DNA from: Fragilariopsis cylindrus CCMP1102
Lineage: Eukaryota > Bacillariophyta > Bacillariophyceae > Bacillariales > Bacillariaceae
Direction: 5' to 3'
DNA: 64,000 nucleotides
Assembly: GCA_900095095.1 (NCBI GenBank)
Contig: FMBT01000339.1
Span: 62,001-126,000 of the forward strand
A program made the position numbers and the translations under genes. Under the pieces are notes generated by a model. That model ran no database searches. It was not told where the DNA came from and saw nothing but the letters and a program-made list of their open reading frames with translations. Below are positions 22,539 through 32,611 of the stretch, in pieces. Within the stretch, counting starts at the first letter, position 1. Every line of letters starts with the position of its first letter.

Positions 22539-23849
22539 TTTGATTTAGCCAAGTAAACAAGCCCGTAATGGCGCGGCTTCAAATCGCTGCCATCATATGA
22601 TGATCAAGGATTTCATCAACTGTCCCCATTGTCTCAATGTGAGACTCTTATTACTACTACATCGATCCTGTCCATTGGACTGTTCCCGAGGATTCCGGCA
22701 TTGTTCTATACTGCATCAACTATACTCTATTGGGCGGTTATTTCGCTCTCAGTTTATCGAATCTAATTCATTTTAAATATAATATGATATATTTACAATA
22801 CAATATCGTTGTCGAATTTACTAGCTGCATTGTAGTCTCCTACTAATTCTCCTATTATGGTACTCACAGAATGATCGCTTTTCCTAGTGTCGGCCTCAAT
22901 AAGAGATAGGATATGTCTAAGTATCAGCTATATGCCATGTAGCTACTCTCAGAACGATCGCTTTTCTTAGCGTTGGTCTCAATCTGGAATAGGGTGTGTC
23001 TAAGTATCAACTATACGACACGTAGCTGGCCTCAATAAGAGATAGGATATGTCTAAGTATCAGCTATATGTCGCGTAGCTGCTCTCTGAACGATCGTTTT
23101 TCTTAGTGTTGGTCTCAATCTGGAATAGGGTGTGTCTAAGTATCAACTATACGACACGTAGCTGGCCTCAATAGGAAGTAGGATATGTCTAAGTATCAGC
23201 TATATGCCGCGTAGCTGCTCTCTGAACGATCGTTTTTCTTAGTGTTGGTCTCAATCTGGAATAGGGTGCGTCTAAGCATCAACTATACGCCACGTAGCTG
23301 CTCCTAGAATGATCATTTTTTCTAGTGATGGCCTCAATAGGAAATAGGGTGTGTCTAAGCATCAACTATACGCCACGTAGCTGCTCCTAGAATGATCGCT
23401 TTTCTTAGTGTAGGCCTCAATAGGAAATAGGGTGTGTCTAAGTATCAACTATACGCCACGTAGCTGCTCCTAGAATGATCGCTTTTCTTAGTGTAGGCCT
23501 CAATAGGAAATAGGGTGTGTCTAAGTATCAGCTATCCTCATTGATATTATTGGTTTGGGTACAGTGTAGTGTAGATATAGTTGATTATCTATTACGGTTG
23601 TCTATAGATAAAGGTCTAATTATAGATTAGGGATGCCACTATTTATGATGAGACTGCATCTATGTATAGTAGATTGAGGACGATTCGACTCAAGTTGTAA
23701 TGAAAATATAACTATGTAAATAATGGTGTGTGTTACACAAGTATGTGGCTGAGTTGTTTTTAATTCAGGTATTTAAATATATAAACATATATATTATACA
23801 TCAACACCCGATAATCTAATAAGTAATACTATTGATCGTATGATACTTC
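22539..23849. other. Convergent intergenic region of the element
   Basis: It lies between the 3' ends of the coiled-coil gene and the zinc-finger/PDZ gene and is dominated by an ~81-bp minisatellite. The remainder is AT-rich without a supported ORF. Confidence 0.7.
22868..23534 (+). repeat. ~81-bp minisatellite, about eight imperfect units
   Basis: Units carry gaa(c/t)gatcgcttttcttagtg, then ctcaat, aatagggtgtgtctaagtat and ca(a/g)ctata(c/t)g. Spacing between gatcg motifs is 81 bp in the cleanest part and about 136 bp where two units have partly fused. The last three units are the most alike. Confidence 0.88.
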
Positions 23850-26144
23850 TCACTCGTCATCATCACTGACATCCCAGTCTTTTTCGTAGTTGCAATCTCT
23901 GCTACAGTTACCTTTACTTCTATTGTTTACATAAGGTGTTTGACTTACCATGCGATTAGTTGCTACCGGTGCTATAGCACAGTCCGGAACAAGTTTCCTT
24001 TGATTTGCGATACGAGTAACTCCCTCTTCGTGTCTGCTTGCATCATATGCCGCCATACCATTTGGGAACTGTTTAATGACAAGATCTTCTGTATCCGTTT
24101 CGCCTGATATTATCGCACCAAGAATCCGATGCGCAGCTTTGATTACATTCATATTTCGGGCAATAACATAGTATTCTGGCTTGTCCCTTAGACACTTCCT
24201 GATGTCCTTACCTCGTGGTCCTCCTTTTGCATTCGACGGCTTAAATGGGTCGCGATGGACAAGAAGATTCCACATCTTGGGCCACTCATCAGTTAGATTT
24301 TTATCTAAAACAGGCACTGGAGTTATCATCGATTCGTAACAGTCGAAAGACTCAAGCAATAATTCCTTCTTAGCCTCGGCAGATTTGCCTTTAAAGTGCT
24401 TCATTTCTGTGACATTGTTCCCAACCTTCTGATCCGGTCTTTGGCGAGCTTTCGTAGCAACTGTCATAGCTCCTATACTATGGCCGAGTTCAACCTTATC
24501 GAGGGAGATTGCACACGATTGAGGAGCTTCCTTGGCGGCCTTGTTGCCCTTTTTGGTTTTCTTCTCAGTTGCTTTCACTATCTTCTTCTTCTTGTGATAT
24601 GGTGCTTGCATAATAGGGTATCGTGAGAAGATAATAGTCTTCACTTCTTGATACAACTTAGCAAACATTTCTTTAATCTCATTCAATGTATTGCCTGCTA
24701 CGTTAGTACCATTGATCGATACTAAAGTTTCACCACCAATCAAAAAATCACAAAGTGGACAGGAAGGTTTGATTTTCTTTACATACGGAGCTTCAGTTTC
24801 TATCATACCTAAGAGTAATCCAACCGCACCGGGTGGAAAGTCAAGTTGCACAAGAACTTTTTTACGTTCTTGCATGTTGCATGTGCTGCAGTCTTCATCC
24901 AGATCAATAATTTCCACCAAAGATTGAATTGTTGACGTAGAGGAGAGAGAGAGACGCGCCTTTGACTGATCATCTGGAGACGAGTCACCTCCACCTTCTT
25001 TTGAAGCTTGTTTTTGGACATCGGCTGTATCGTCACTATCACTACCATTATTACTACCTCCGGTAATAACAGCATTATTGAATGACTCTGATAGATCCTT
25101 TATTTCGCTCGATTTATAGATACCACCAGTATGCTTATCTTTACTTTTATTTTCAGTAGCTCTTTCTTTTGGTGGTTGGCACGAAAAACAAATCATTCCA
25201 ATACCGTCATCACTTGGACCACCACCGTTTGCTGAGCAAAGAGGGCCATGGAATGGACCACTACATTTCTTGCAATGATGTTGTACCGCGCCTTTGATTG
25301 TTCCATTCATTGTGCAATAATCACGAGAACAGCATTTAGGCAAATTAGTAGCGCCGCTGCCACTTAATTGTAACAATGAGTCTGCTGCTGCTGTTTCTCC
25401 TTCCATTTGATTGTTGTTGTTTTCGTTTTCTTTGTTGGTGTCAGTTTCTTCTTTTTCATTCTGATTGTTGCTTCTTTCAGTCGTTGGAAAAGTCGATTCT
25501 ACTGCTGCTGTTTCTCCTTCCTTTTGATTGTTGTTGTTTTCGTTTTCTTTGTTGGTGTCAGTTCCTTCTTTTTCATTCTGATTGTTGTTTCTTTCAGGTG
25601 CTGATTCTATTCCTGCTGTTCCTCCTTCCTTTTGATTGCTGTTGTTCTTAGTTTCGCTTGTTGTTTCATTTTCTTTGTTGGTGTCAGTTGCTGTAACCGT
25701 CGCACTGTTTTTCATCTGATTAGCTACTTTTCCTTTGGGATTTGGAGTGAGAATTTGCATAGTCCTACGGTAGGCTTTTTGTGATGTTGATACGTCGCGA
25801 GAAGATTGCCTTCTTAGAATCTTTGACTCTGGAGAAGCTGATGCTGATGCTGATGCTGATGCTGATGCGGACGACGGGGGTCGGCTTCGTTTATTTTCGT
25901 CATTTACCTGACCAGGCAATCCAGAATGGGACTTCACTAATGCATCCTTGATTAGTTGTAAGAGTATAACGCCTCTTTGATTCGCTTTGATGGAGAAATG
26001 CTTTGCAATTTTCTGTAAGCTTCTATGTTCCAAATTTTCGCGATCAAGGTCTACTTCATCGGGTAAGACGTCTCCGTCGTCGATGACGGTAATATCAAAT
26101 TGAAGAGGAGTACCATCGGATGTTTCAAACTTTAAGACAACCAT
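23850..26144 (-). CDS. Zinc-finger and PDZ-domain protein of the element, 764 residues
   Basis: An intact ORF. Residues 1-70 look folded (MVVLKFETSDGTPLQF...). Residues 92-103 are an SA run. Residues 150-255 hold tandem Asn/Gln/Glu/Lys repeats of the type TNKENENNNNQ.EGETAA (about 100 bp each). Residues 270-323 form a Cys/His cluster (CCSRDYC, HHCKKC, FHGPLC, CFSC) like a PHD or related zinc finger. Residues 430-507 match a PDZ fold (QLDFPPGAVGLLLGMIET, IGGETLVSINGTNV). A Lys-rich linker and an unknown C-terminal domain follow. PDZ modules are unusual in DNA-transposon cargo. It might tether the element's complex to a host partner, which is speculation. The start lies about 350 bp inside the right TIR. 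Confidence 0.75.
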   Translation of the reverse strand: MVVLKFETSDGTPLQFDITVIDDGDVLPDEVDLDRENLEHRSLQKIAKHFSIKANQRGVILLQLIKDALVKSHSGLPGQVNDENKRSRPPSSASASASASASASPESKILRRQSSRDVSTSQKAYRRTMQILTPNPKGKVANQMKNSATVTATDTNKENETTSETKNNSNQKEGGTAGIESAPERNNNQNEKEGTDTNKENENNNNQKEGETAAVESTFPTTERSNNQNEKEETDTNKENENNNNQMEGETAAADSLLQLSGSGATNLPKCCSRDYCTMNGTIKGAVQHHCKKCSGPFHGPLCSANGGGPSDDGIGMICFSCQPPKERATENKSKDKHTGGIYKSSEIKDLSESFNNAVITGGSNNGSDSDDTADVQKQASKEGGGDSSPDDQSKARLSLSSTSTIQSLVEIIDLDEDCSTCNMQERKKVLVQLDFPPGAVGLLLGMIETEAPYVKKIKPSCPLCDFLIGGETLVSINGTNVAGNTLNEIKEMFAKLYQEVKTIIFSRYPIMQAPYHKKKKIVKATEKKTKKGNKAAKEAPQSCAISLDKVELGHSIGAMTVATKARQRPDQKVGNNVTEMKHFKGKSAEAKKELLLESFDCYESMITPVPVLDKNLTDEWPKMWNLLVHRDPFKPSNAKGGPRGKDIRKCLRDKPEYYVIARNMNVIKAAHRILGAIISGETDTEDLVIKQFPNGMAAYDASRHEEGVTRIANQRKLVPDCAIAPVATNRMVSQTPYVNNRSKGNCSRDCNYEKDWDVSDDDE

Positions 26145-26497
26145 CTTGAAGTAGTGAAGAGATAAGAAGGTTTGTGTTGCAGAATTGGATTCATCCTAAG
26201 CAACAATCAATCATATTGTTTCCTCGACACATCAAATTGAAAAGCAAAGCTGGGAAATTCAAATTTTTAAATTTTTTAAATTGAATGTGTTACATAAAAA
26301 CCTCAAACACCGTCATCCTGATTTTGGTCAAATCTTATCGAAGCCAATCCTATGCAACAACCATATCATGACTGGTGCTAAATGGTAGAGAGGGGTGCTT
26401 TCATTCTAGTACAATGTATGGAGTTATGTCAATGGTAAGTCCCATTGTACTCATTGTACATGTAACGGTATGTATGTGCTACTGTTGCATAAGCTAG

Positions 26498-26713
26498 CCC
26501 TCATTCTAAGATACAATGAGGGTTTGAGTGCTGCTAAGCACGTGTTAACGACTTTTTTCATGGGGTTTGACTAGACCGACTAAAAATATTGCCTAACTGG
26601 AGCTTAGAGCTCCAGTTAGTCTGATAACTGTGATGCGCACTTCCAGTTATAACTGGAGCTTAGAGCTCCAGTTAGAAGACTAACTGGAGCTCTAAGCCGC
26701 GCATTTTTGTGGA
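26498..26713 (-). repeat. Right terminal inverted repeat, 216 bp
   Basis: Reverse complement of 14506-14721 over its full length. The outer end is GTGGA at 26709-26713 and AACT follows immediately. It contains the same set of hairpin-forming CTCCAGTTA motifs. Confidence 0.95.
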
Positions 26714-26717
26714 AACT
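26714..26717 (+). repeat. Right target-site duplication AACT
   Basis: Direct copy of 14502-14505, abutting the right TIR. Confidence 0.7.
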
Positions 26718-27051
26718 TATGTGCTACGTGGAAATATAAAGCTAATGTAGTACCAAAATCTCCTCCTCACCCCCCAAATCATATTCGGAAATATAATACA
26801 GACCCTTCGGAGAGGTCGGTGAAGGTCAAGACCGATTAAGGGTCAACCCAATACAAAACTTGAATTTTTCGAGCGAGCCAAAAAAATGCATTTGGCATTT
26901 TCGCTTTTTCAAAAATCTGATCAATTAAAAAATAAATGTTGTGTCTTTTGTTGTGTTTCTCACAGTAAACTTTCAGCTACTGTCGGCTATCTTCCGAATC
27001 AGAAAAACAAGTAAAGTAATAAACAACAACAAAGCCAAGCATAAAGTGACC

Positions 27052-28451
27052 ATGAGTTCGACGGTTTCAGATCCTTGCTTTGGCATAAACGGGGCAGGTA
27101 TTGCCTATCGTGAATTCAGTTGTGAATATCCACAGCTTGAGCCTTTTTATTTCGAGTGAGTTTTTTTGGACGACGACAAAAGAAACAAAGTTTCTTTTTT
27201 CGATGCAACAATCAAAAATGTTGCAGTCACTTGGAAATCTCGCTGATCATTTTTTCTTTACTAATCATTATATCCCTGTGTCATTTGACTTGATTCGATT
27301 TTCTTTTTTGTTCGTCTTACAAGATTCGAAAAGAATTATGATCCCATACCACTTCTAGAATGGATGAGATATCATTCTATGATCCCCGTATATGCTGTTA
27401 TCTTATATGGAGTACTTATCACTGTTGGTCAATATGCTATGCGAAACAGAGAACCTTTAATTTGAGACGGCTGATGGCATTTTGGAATCTTGCATTGAGC
27501 GTATTTTCATGGATCGGTATGTTCCGAACATTACCTCAACTTTTGCACAACCTTTATCACTTGAGTATGCGGGATAATCTTTGTATGGATTGTAAGTTCA
27601 ATTTATTTATAATATATTATTTTCGGTCGGTATGTTCCATGAGACACTTATGTGTCCTTTATCTATGGTCGGCATCCTCACGATAATATTTTTTTTTTCG
27701 TTTCAATATTATAATTATAATTATTCGTCGTCGAGTACAGCAAGAGAAACAATAGCATCATACGGATCTGGATCTTCTGGACTTTGGTTCCTACTCTTTG
27801 TTCTCAGTAAATTTCCGTAAGTACATTAAACATAGATAAAGTGATGGATATCTAATTGTTTGGGACTGGCAACGATTTATTTCATTCGTCATAAAACTCT
27901 CATACTAATTTATTATCTATCTTTATCCTGACTTTCAATGCTTATTTGAAAAAATGAATTACGGTGCGGTGAATGGCAACAATGGCAATTTATTCAATTA
28001 ATATCCACATCAGTGAGCTCATTGATACATTCTTCATTGTTATTCACAAAAAGCCCCTGATCTTTTTGCATTGGTACCATCATATAACGGTTCTTTTATA
28101 TTGCTGGCATTCGTACGTGACAACGTCACCTCTCGGAATTTTTTTCTCTGTAATGAATTACAGTGTCCATGCTTCAATGTACGGGTATTACTTTCTAATG
28201 GCCATGAAGATGCGTCCCAAGTGGTTCAATCCATTATTATTACCATCTTTCAAATTTCACAAATGGTTGTTGGTGTCTCGGTGACTCTAGCTGGGTTCTA
28301 TTACTATAAAACGGATCCAACCTGTGGTATCCAAAAAGAAAACAATACTGCTGCTTTCGTTATGTATGGAAGTTATTTATTCCTGTTCCTACAATTCTTC
28401 TTTGGGCGTTACTTCAAAAAGAAGGGGGGAAAGAAACAAAAATCAGTTTGA
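27052..28451 (+). CDS. ELO-family fatty acid elongase, copy 2 (two apparent single-base frame breaks)
   Basis: Four exons are inferred: 27052-27155, 27324-27591, 27741-27816 and 28014-28451. All motifs of copy 1 recur: [29 protein letters not shown] and QISQMVVG, plus a Lys-rich tail. Two breaks, near 27457 (between REPF and NLRRLM) and near 28231 (between WFNP and IIITIF), each look like one missing base, while splice sites and flanking coding are fully preserved. A very young pseudogene is possible. Consensus error is more likely, since essential genes nearby show the same pattern. Compared with copy 1 it has one extra intron (27592-27740). It starts 338 bp from the right end of the mobile element. 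Confidence 0.85.
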
Positions 28452-29329
28452 ACAAAAAAAAAACTTGCAAGCACACATAGAAAAAAAGGAAATAAATATG
28501 ATGATGATTGATTCGCTATTCTAGTTTGTAATATAAACAGGTATTTGTGGTTTATGTATTGTGGTGGTTGTTTCTGGAAAATTGACCACAATATTCCATC
28601 TTGTGGTGATGTTCTTGGAAAATAGTTGGGACGTTATTTAATTTATCCAATCTAATAAAATAATAATTTAGAAAAAAAAACAGACACTATTGTACTGAAA
28701 ATAATGACAGGTTTTCTTCTAATACAGTAGGTTTCGTAGGTCCAGTATTCGATTGGGCTTCTGTTATTGCTATACGTAGTACAAGGTGATACAGTCTGTA
28801 CAGTAGTACAAGTACTAGTGTATGATCTAAAAAAGTTGAAGAATTCAATAAATCATAAATCTCTATGGAAGACGTAAATGTACGGTAAATGCGTAATACA
28901 TCTGTATTAGGTCATGTGAGTGACTTAACGAGTCTCGGATTGACCTGCGCGCATTTGTCTGTCAACGATATTGTTTCAAACCGTTAAAAATAAAGCCAAC
29001 AGACAACAGAATTCATTCTTGTACACACAATTTCTTTTACAATTTGTAAATACTGTTGTGTACAGTACTTGTACATCATAGTCGTACATCACAAATCTTA
29101 CAATCACTTCAGAAACCAACAACTATCTGTTACAAATCGAGTGAAGGTCGACTTGATAAACTGCAGTAGCCAGACTCGCATCTATAATATATATTCTATC
29201 TGTGGATGCTGTATGTGGTTTCTGTACGCTTTCGTCGAACAATAAATCCAACCAACGAAGAAGAAGAAGGAAAAACAAATCTTGGCGAGACCCCGAAAGA
29301 TACTTATCTGTTCAGTTGATTAATACAAT
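28452..29329. other. Intergenic region without a supported gene
   Basis: AT-rich with several gtac/tgta-rich short palindromic strings (28795-28830, 29040-29080). This is presumably the 3' region of elongase 2 and the promoter of the PH-domain gene. No RNA gene was recognised. Confidence 0.5.
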
Positions 29330-32300
29330 ATGGCAACCAAGCAGGGGCTTTCCGCTCAAATCAGTCAGGCTAGTGAGGATGCTAAACGTGGTTTCTTACA
29401 ACGAACCAGTCTCACGAATAGTCTCTGGTTCAGTAATCTTAATACGACATGTACTATCAAATCTGCTCCGCCTCGAACGCCTGATGTACTGGGGATGCTA
29501 TCCGTAAAGAGTGGTTGGCTATTTAAACGTAACGAACAGCACGTTTGGCAAGCACGGTATTGCTGTGTAGTACCACACACATTTTTATATTACTTTGACT
29601 CCCACCCCACAAATCCATGTCAATCGCCACAATTAACGTCGAAACAACAAGAAGAATTGAATAAGGTCGTTCGACAGGGATTTGGCAAACGAGGACAATC
29701 GCAGCCACGATCCTCTTTATATAACGTATTGGGTGGAAATGCTGGGGGAGGAGGGAATGCTCAAATTCCATTGCCCCCGGATGAGGCAGCCGCGGAAACC
29801 TACCAAATCGATGATAGTATCGCGGCGTCTAGCGCACCTGTACAACCAGCAGGCATCATCGATATGGAATGCTACACGTCGATTCATCGTAATAATCAAA
29901 ATGAATTAGTTATGGAACTGGCGGGAGATGAAACTGTCAATCCCGACCTGCGTAGTTTTTACTTTTGTGCGAATACCGATCATGACGGAGAAGAATGGAC
30001 TCAAGCACTTTTGGGGCAACGTCATTCTTCCTTGACTGACGAACGAGAGGCGTACAAGCAAGTTTGTGATGGATTTGCTCAACAGCTTCAAGTTTTACAT
30101 ACTGAATTAGATCAGACTCAACGACAAGCGGATAGCCAACAAGATGAACTGTATCGAGTGCGGAGTACAATGGAAGACACGCGTCGAAACACTTTGCGAT
30201 TGGTCAGTGAAATTATGACGGAGAGCACGAAAGATCAACGAGAGAATAATCGAAATAATAGCAACGTTGTTCCGGCCAAGAAGGCATACAAGACAGATCT
30301 AGAAATAATTCAAGCACAAAATTTGGGAATTTTTCCAGCCGTGCAACTTTTGTGTGATTATACCCGCGTCCTCGAAGAAACCTGTAGTGACGATAGACAA
30401 CAAGTTTCTAACCTTGAGGAGAAACTTCTATCAAAACAGCAAGTCGACACTAGTAAGGTGGAGGAGTTAGAAAAGGAAATTGAACGGTTGAAGGAAGAAT
30501 CCAGTCGACAACAATCGTCCGTGCAATCACAGCTGAACACTCTCACGCAGAAACTTCTACAGTCGAAAAAGGAATGTCAAGATGTTCAGAAGGATCTTGC
30601 ATCTCAACGGATGGAAATGACCATGTACCAGTCGTCGACACGTTCCAAAATGGGAGAATTGCAGTCCCACAAGAAAATTCTGAAGAAGGAGGTCATCGAT
30701 TTGAGGAAGAAAATGGAAGAAACCAATAGTGAGTTGGACCTGTACAGACATCGAGAATCGTCTGTCAAACTTAAAGTGGAACAAGAACGTCAAAAAAGCA
30801 AATTGTTAGAACGATACGTTGACAAGATCGAATCACAAGTTAAAGTCCAGCATAACATGATGGAAATGATGTCTCAGGCCGGAAGTGTATATGGTGGTAG
30901 TGTATACGGGGGTGCTGGCGGTAGTCAATACGGAGGTGCTGGTGGCAGTCAATTTGGGTCTCCTCCTCCAACTTCACCACCAGTTGTGGTCATGGCGAAT
31001 GGTAGTAATCATAGTCGAAGCATCGAAGAAGGATACAGTAAGTCTTCTCACGCACCACCAAAGTATGACGATATGATTGTCAATGATGGACGAGAAGCTG
31101 TCGACGACGAAGACGACGATGATGATGATGATGATAATAATAACGATGAGAACGACTACGAGGAAGAAGAGAACACTCCAGACCGTCACTTAACTCGATC
31201 TAGACGGCGTGGGCGAAGAAGTTCTGGTGATGATGATGTCAAGTCACATATGTCTGAACTTACCGAAGAGCGAACTCAAAAGCAATTTGATGCAGCAATG
31301 ATGATGTATAGCTCGAATCCTCAACTAAGAGCTGGTATTGCAGGGTCTCCACGTACTGCAGGGTCTCCACGTATGGGGCCTCCCGCCATTATTGGCATTG
31401 CCGAAGAATCGACAGGTGAACATTCAGCTGGTGCTTCCTCTAGTGGGGAAAAAATTGGACACTATCATGTCTCCCCCACGAGATTTTTCGCGTCCACCTA
31501 GTGGATCAAATTTAAGTGGAAAAGATCACCCTCGAAGTTCAATAATGCAGGTTGAATCACCGTCAAGAAGGTCGGTACGGAAAGATACTTCGACTGACCG
31601 AACTTTGAATGAAAATGATTTGCCTGCTCTACAAGTTCCATATCAAAATCAAAAAAAATGACTATAGCACAGAAAGCTAGGCTAGATGCAGATCGTCAAT
31701 CTACACCAGTGCGAATCCGACCAAATCAAACTCCTCTACGTGGAAATAACTCTGGTAGTAAAGGTTACGAAAGAAAGCCACGAGATTCGTCCTCGTAGTT
31801 CCCAACACTCTCGGGGATTTTTCTCAAATATCGGGAAACGTTTTGAAAATGTTCTCGATAATTCTGTTTTGGGTGTAGACCTTGAAGACAGTTCCGATGA
31901 TGATGATTCGAGATCTAGGTCCGATGACAGCAGTATAGAAGAGGAGAAAAAGATGCAAGATATGCCTCTGAGGCTTCAACGGTACGTTAAGAATTTCATA
32001 AATTATGTACTAATGATACTAGGACTGTACATTACTTTAATGTGAAAATGTTCCAAATAGTTTTTGATTGTTCTAACCATAACCATGTCACTGTTACTCT
32101 CTTTTATCTTCCATAGAATGTAAGCCTCAGCTAGTAGAAAGACGGGCTCTTCAAAGAGCACAGCAAGTCAAGTTCTTGAAGAACAAGGCCTGATCAATAA
32201 AGAATCTGATGTCAAAGGAGGAGCTGGTGGCGATACAAATTCGGTGTGTTCGAGATCATCTCATCAGCGACAATCTTCACCTAGAATAAAGTCTGTGTAA
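29330..32300 (+). CDS. PH-domain, coiled-coil protein
   Basis: From the ATG at 29330 a PH domain starts near residue 57 (SVKSGWLFKRNEQHVWQARYCCVVP, FLYYF) and ends with RSFYFCANTDHDGEEWTQALL near residue 229. A Gly/Pro-rich loop is inserted between its strands. Residues 235-520 are a long coiled coil, followed by GGS/YGG repeats, an Asp/Asn/Glu-rich acidic tract and an Arg/Ser tail. The continuous frame stops at 31501, but homologous-looking polar coding continues in other frames to 31981. It is then spliced (intron 31982-32134) to an exon ending at 32300, so one or two base errors near 31470 and 31655 are suspected. A role as a membrane-binding scaffold is inferred from domain content. Confidence 0.75.
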
Positions 32301-32611
32301 TTATTGTGTTCAAAAGTTTCATATCAGTTATATTGTGGTAAACTCTTAGCATTGGTATTAAACATGCTCGAACTTAATGTCTTCTCATCGTAGTATTAGA
32401 TGGGTGATACTAGGATACACTAAGTCTCCGTTCTGTCTACCTAGTACTATTTTTTCTACTAGCTGCGTCTAGTATATTTATTATTATGATTAACGAATGA
32501 TTACGTATGACAATGTCGTATATATTCTGCAGTATCGCATATTATAATATGTTTACTTAATATACTGTTTATGAGTCTATGTTGTACTCTACTATGAATT
32601 GTATATTCTTA

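Larger units (their letters stand above)
14506..26713. mobile_element. 12.2-kb TIR-flanked DNA transposon-like element with four genes
   Basis: The element is bounded by 216-bp inverted repeats and an AACT direct repeat. It carries genes in the order plus, minus, plus, minus: 15092-15928, 19996-16826, 20835-22538 and 26144-23850. The 1056-residue protein is the transposase candidate. No family-B DNA polymerase, retroviral-type integrase, packaging ATPase or capsid gene was seen, so I do not class it as a Polinton. The 4-bp duplication and a large Cys-rich transposase recall the Academ group, and the transposase core resembles the DUF6589 type. This assignment is from memory and unverified. 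The TIRs look identical, which argues for a recent insertion. Confidence 0.85.

Noticed and set aside
14506-26713. Polinton/Maverick or giant-virus fragment
   Set aside because: TIRs and size invited the idea, but no polymerase B, integrase, capsid, protease or packaging ATPase could be found.
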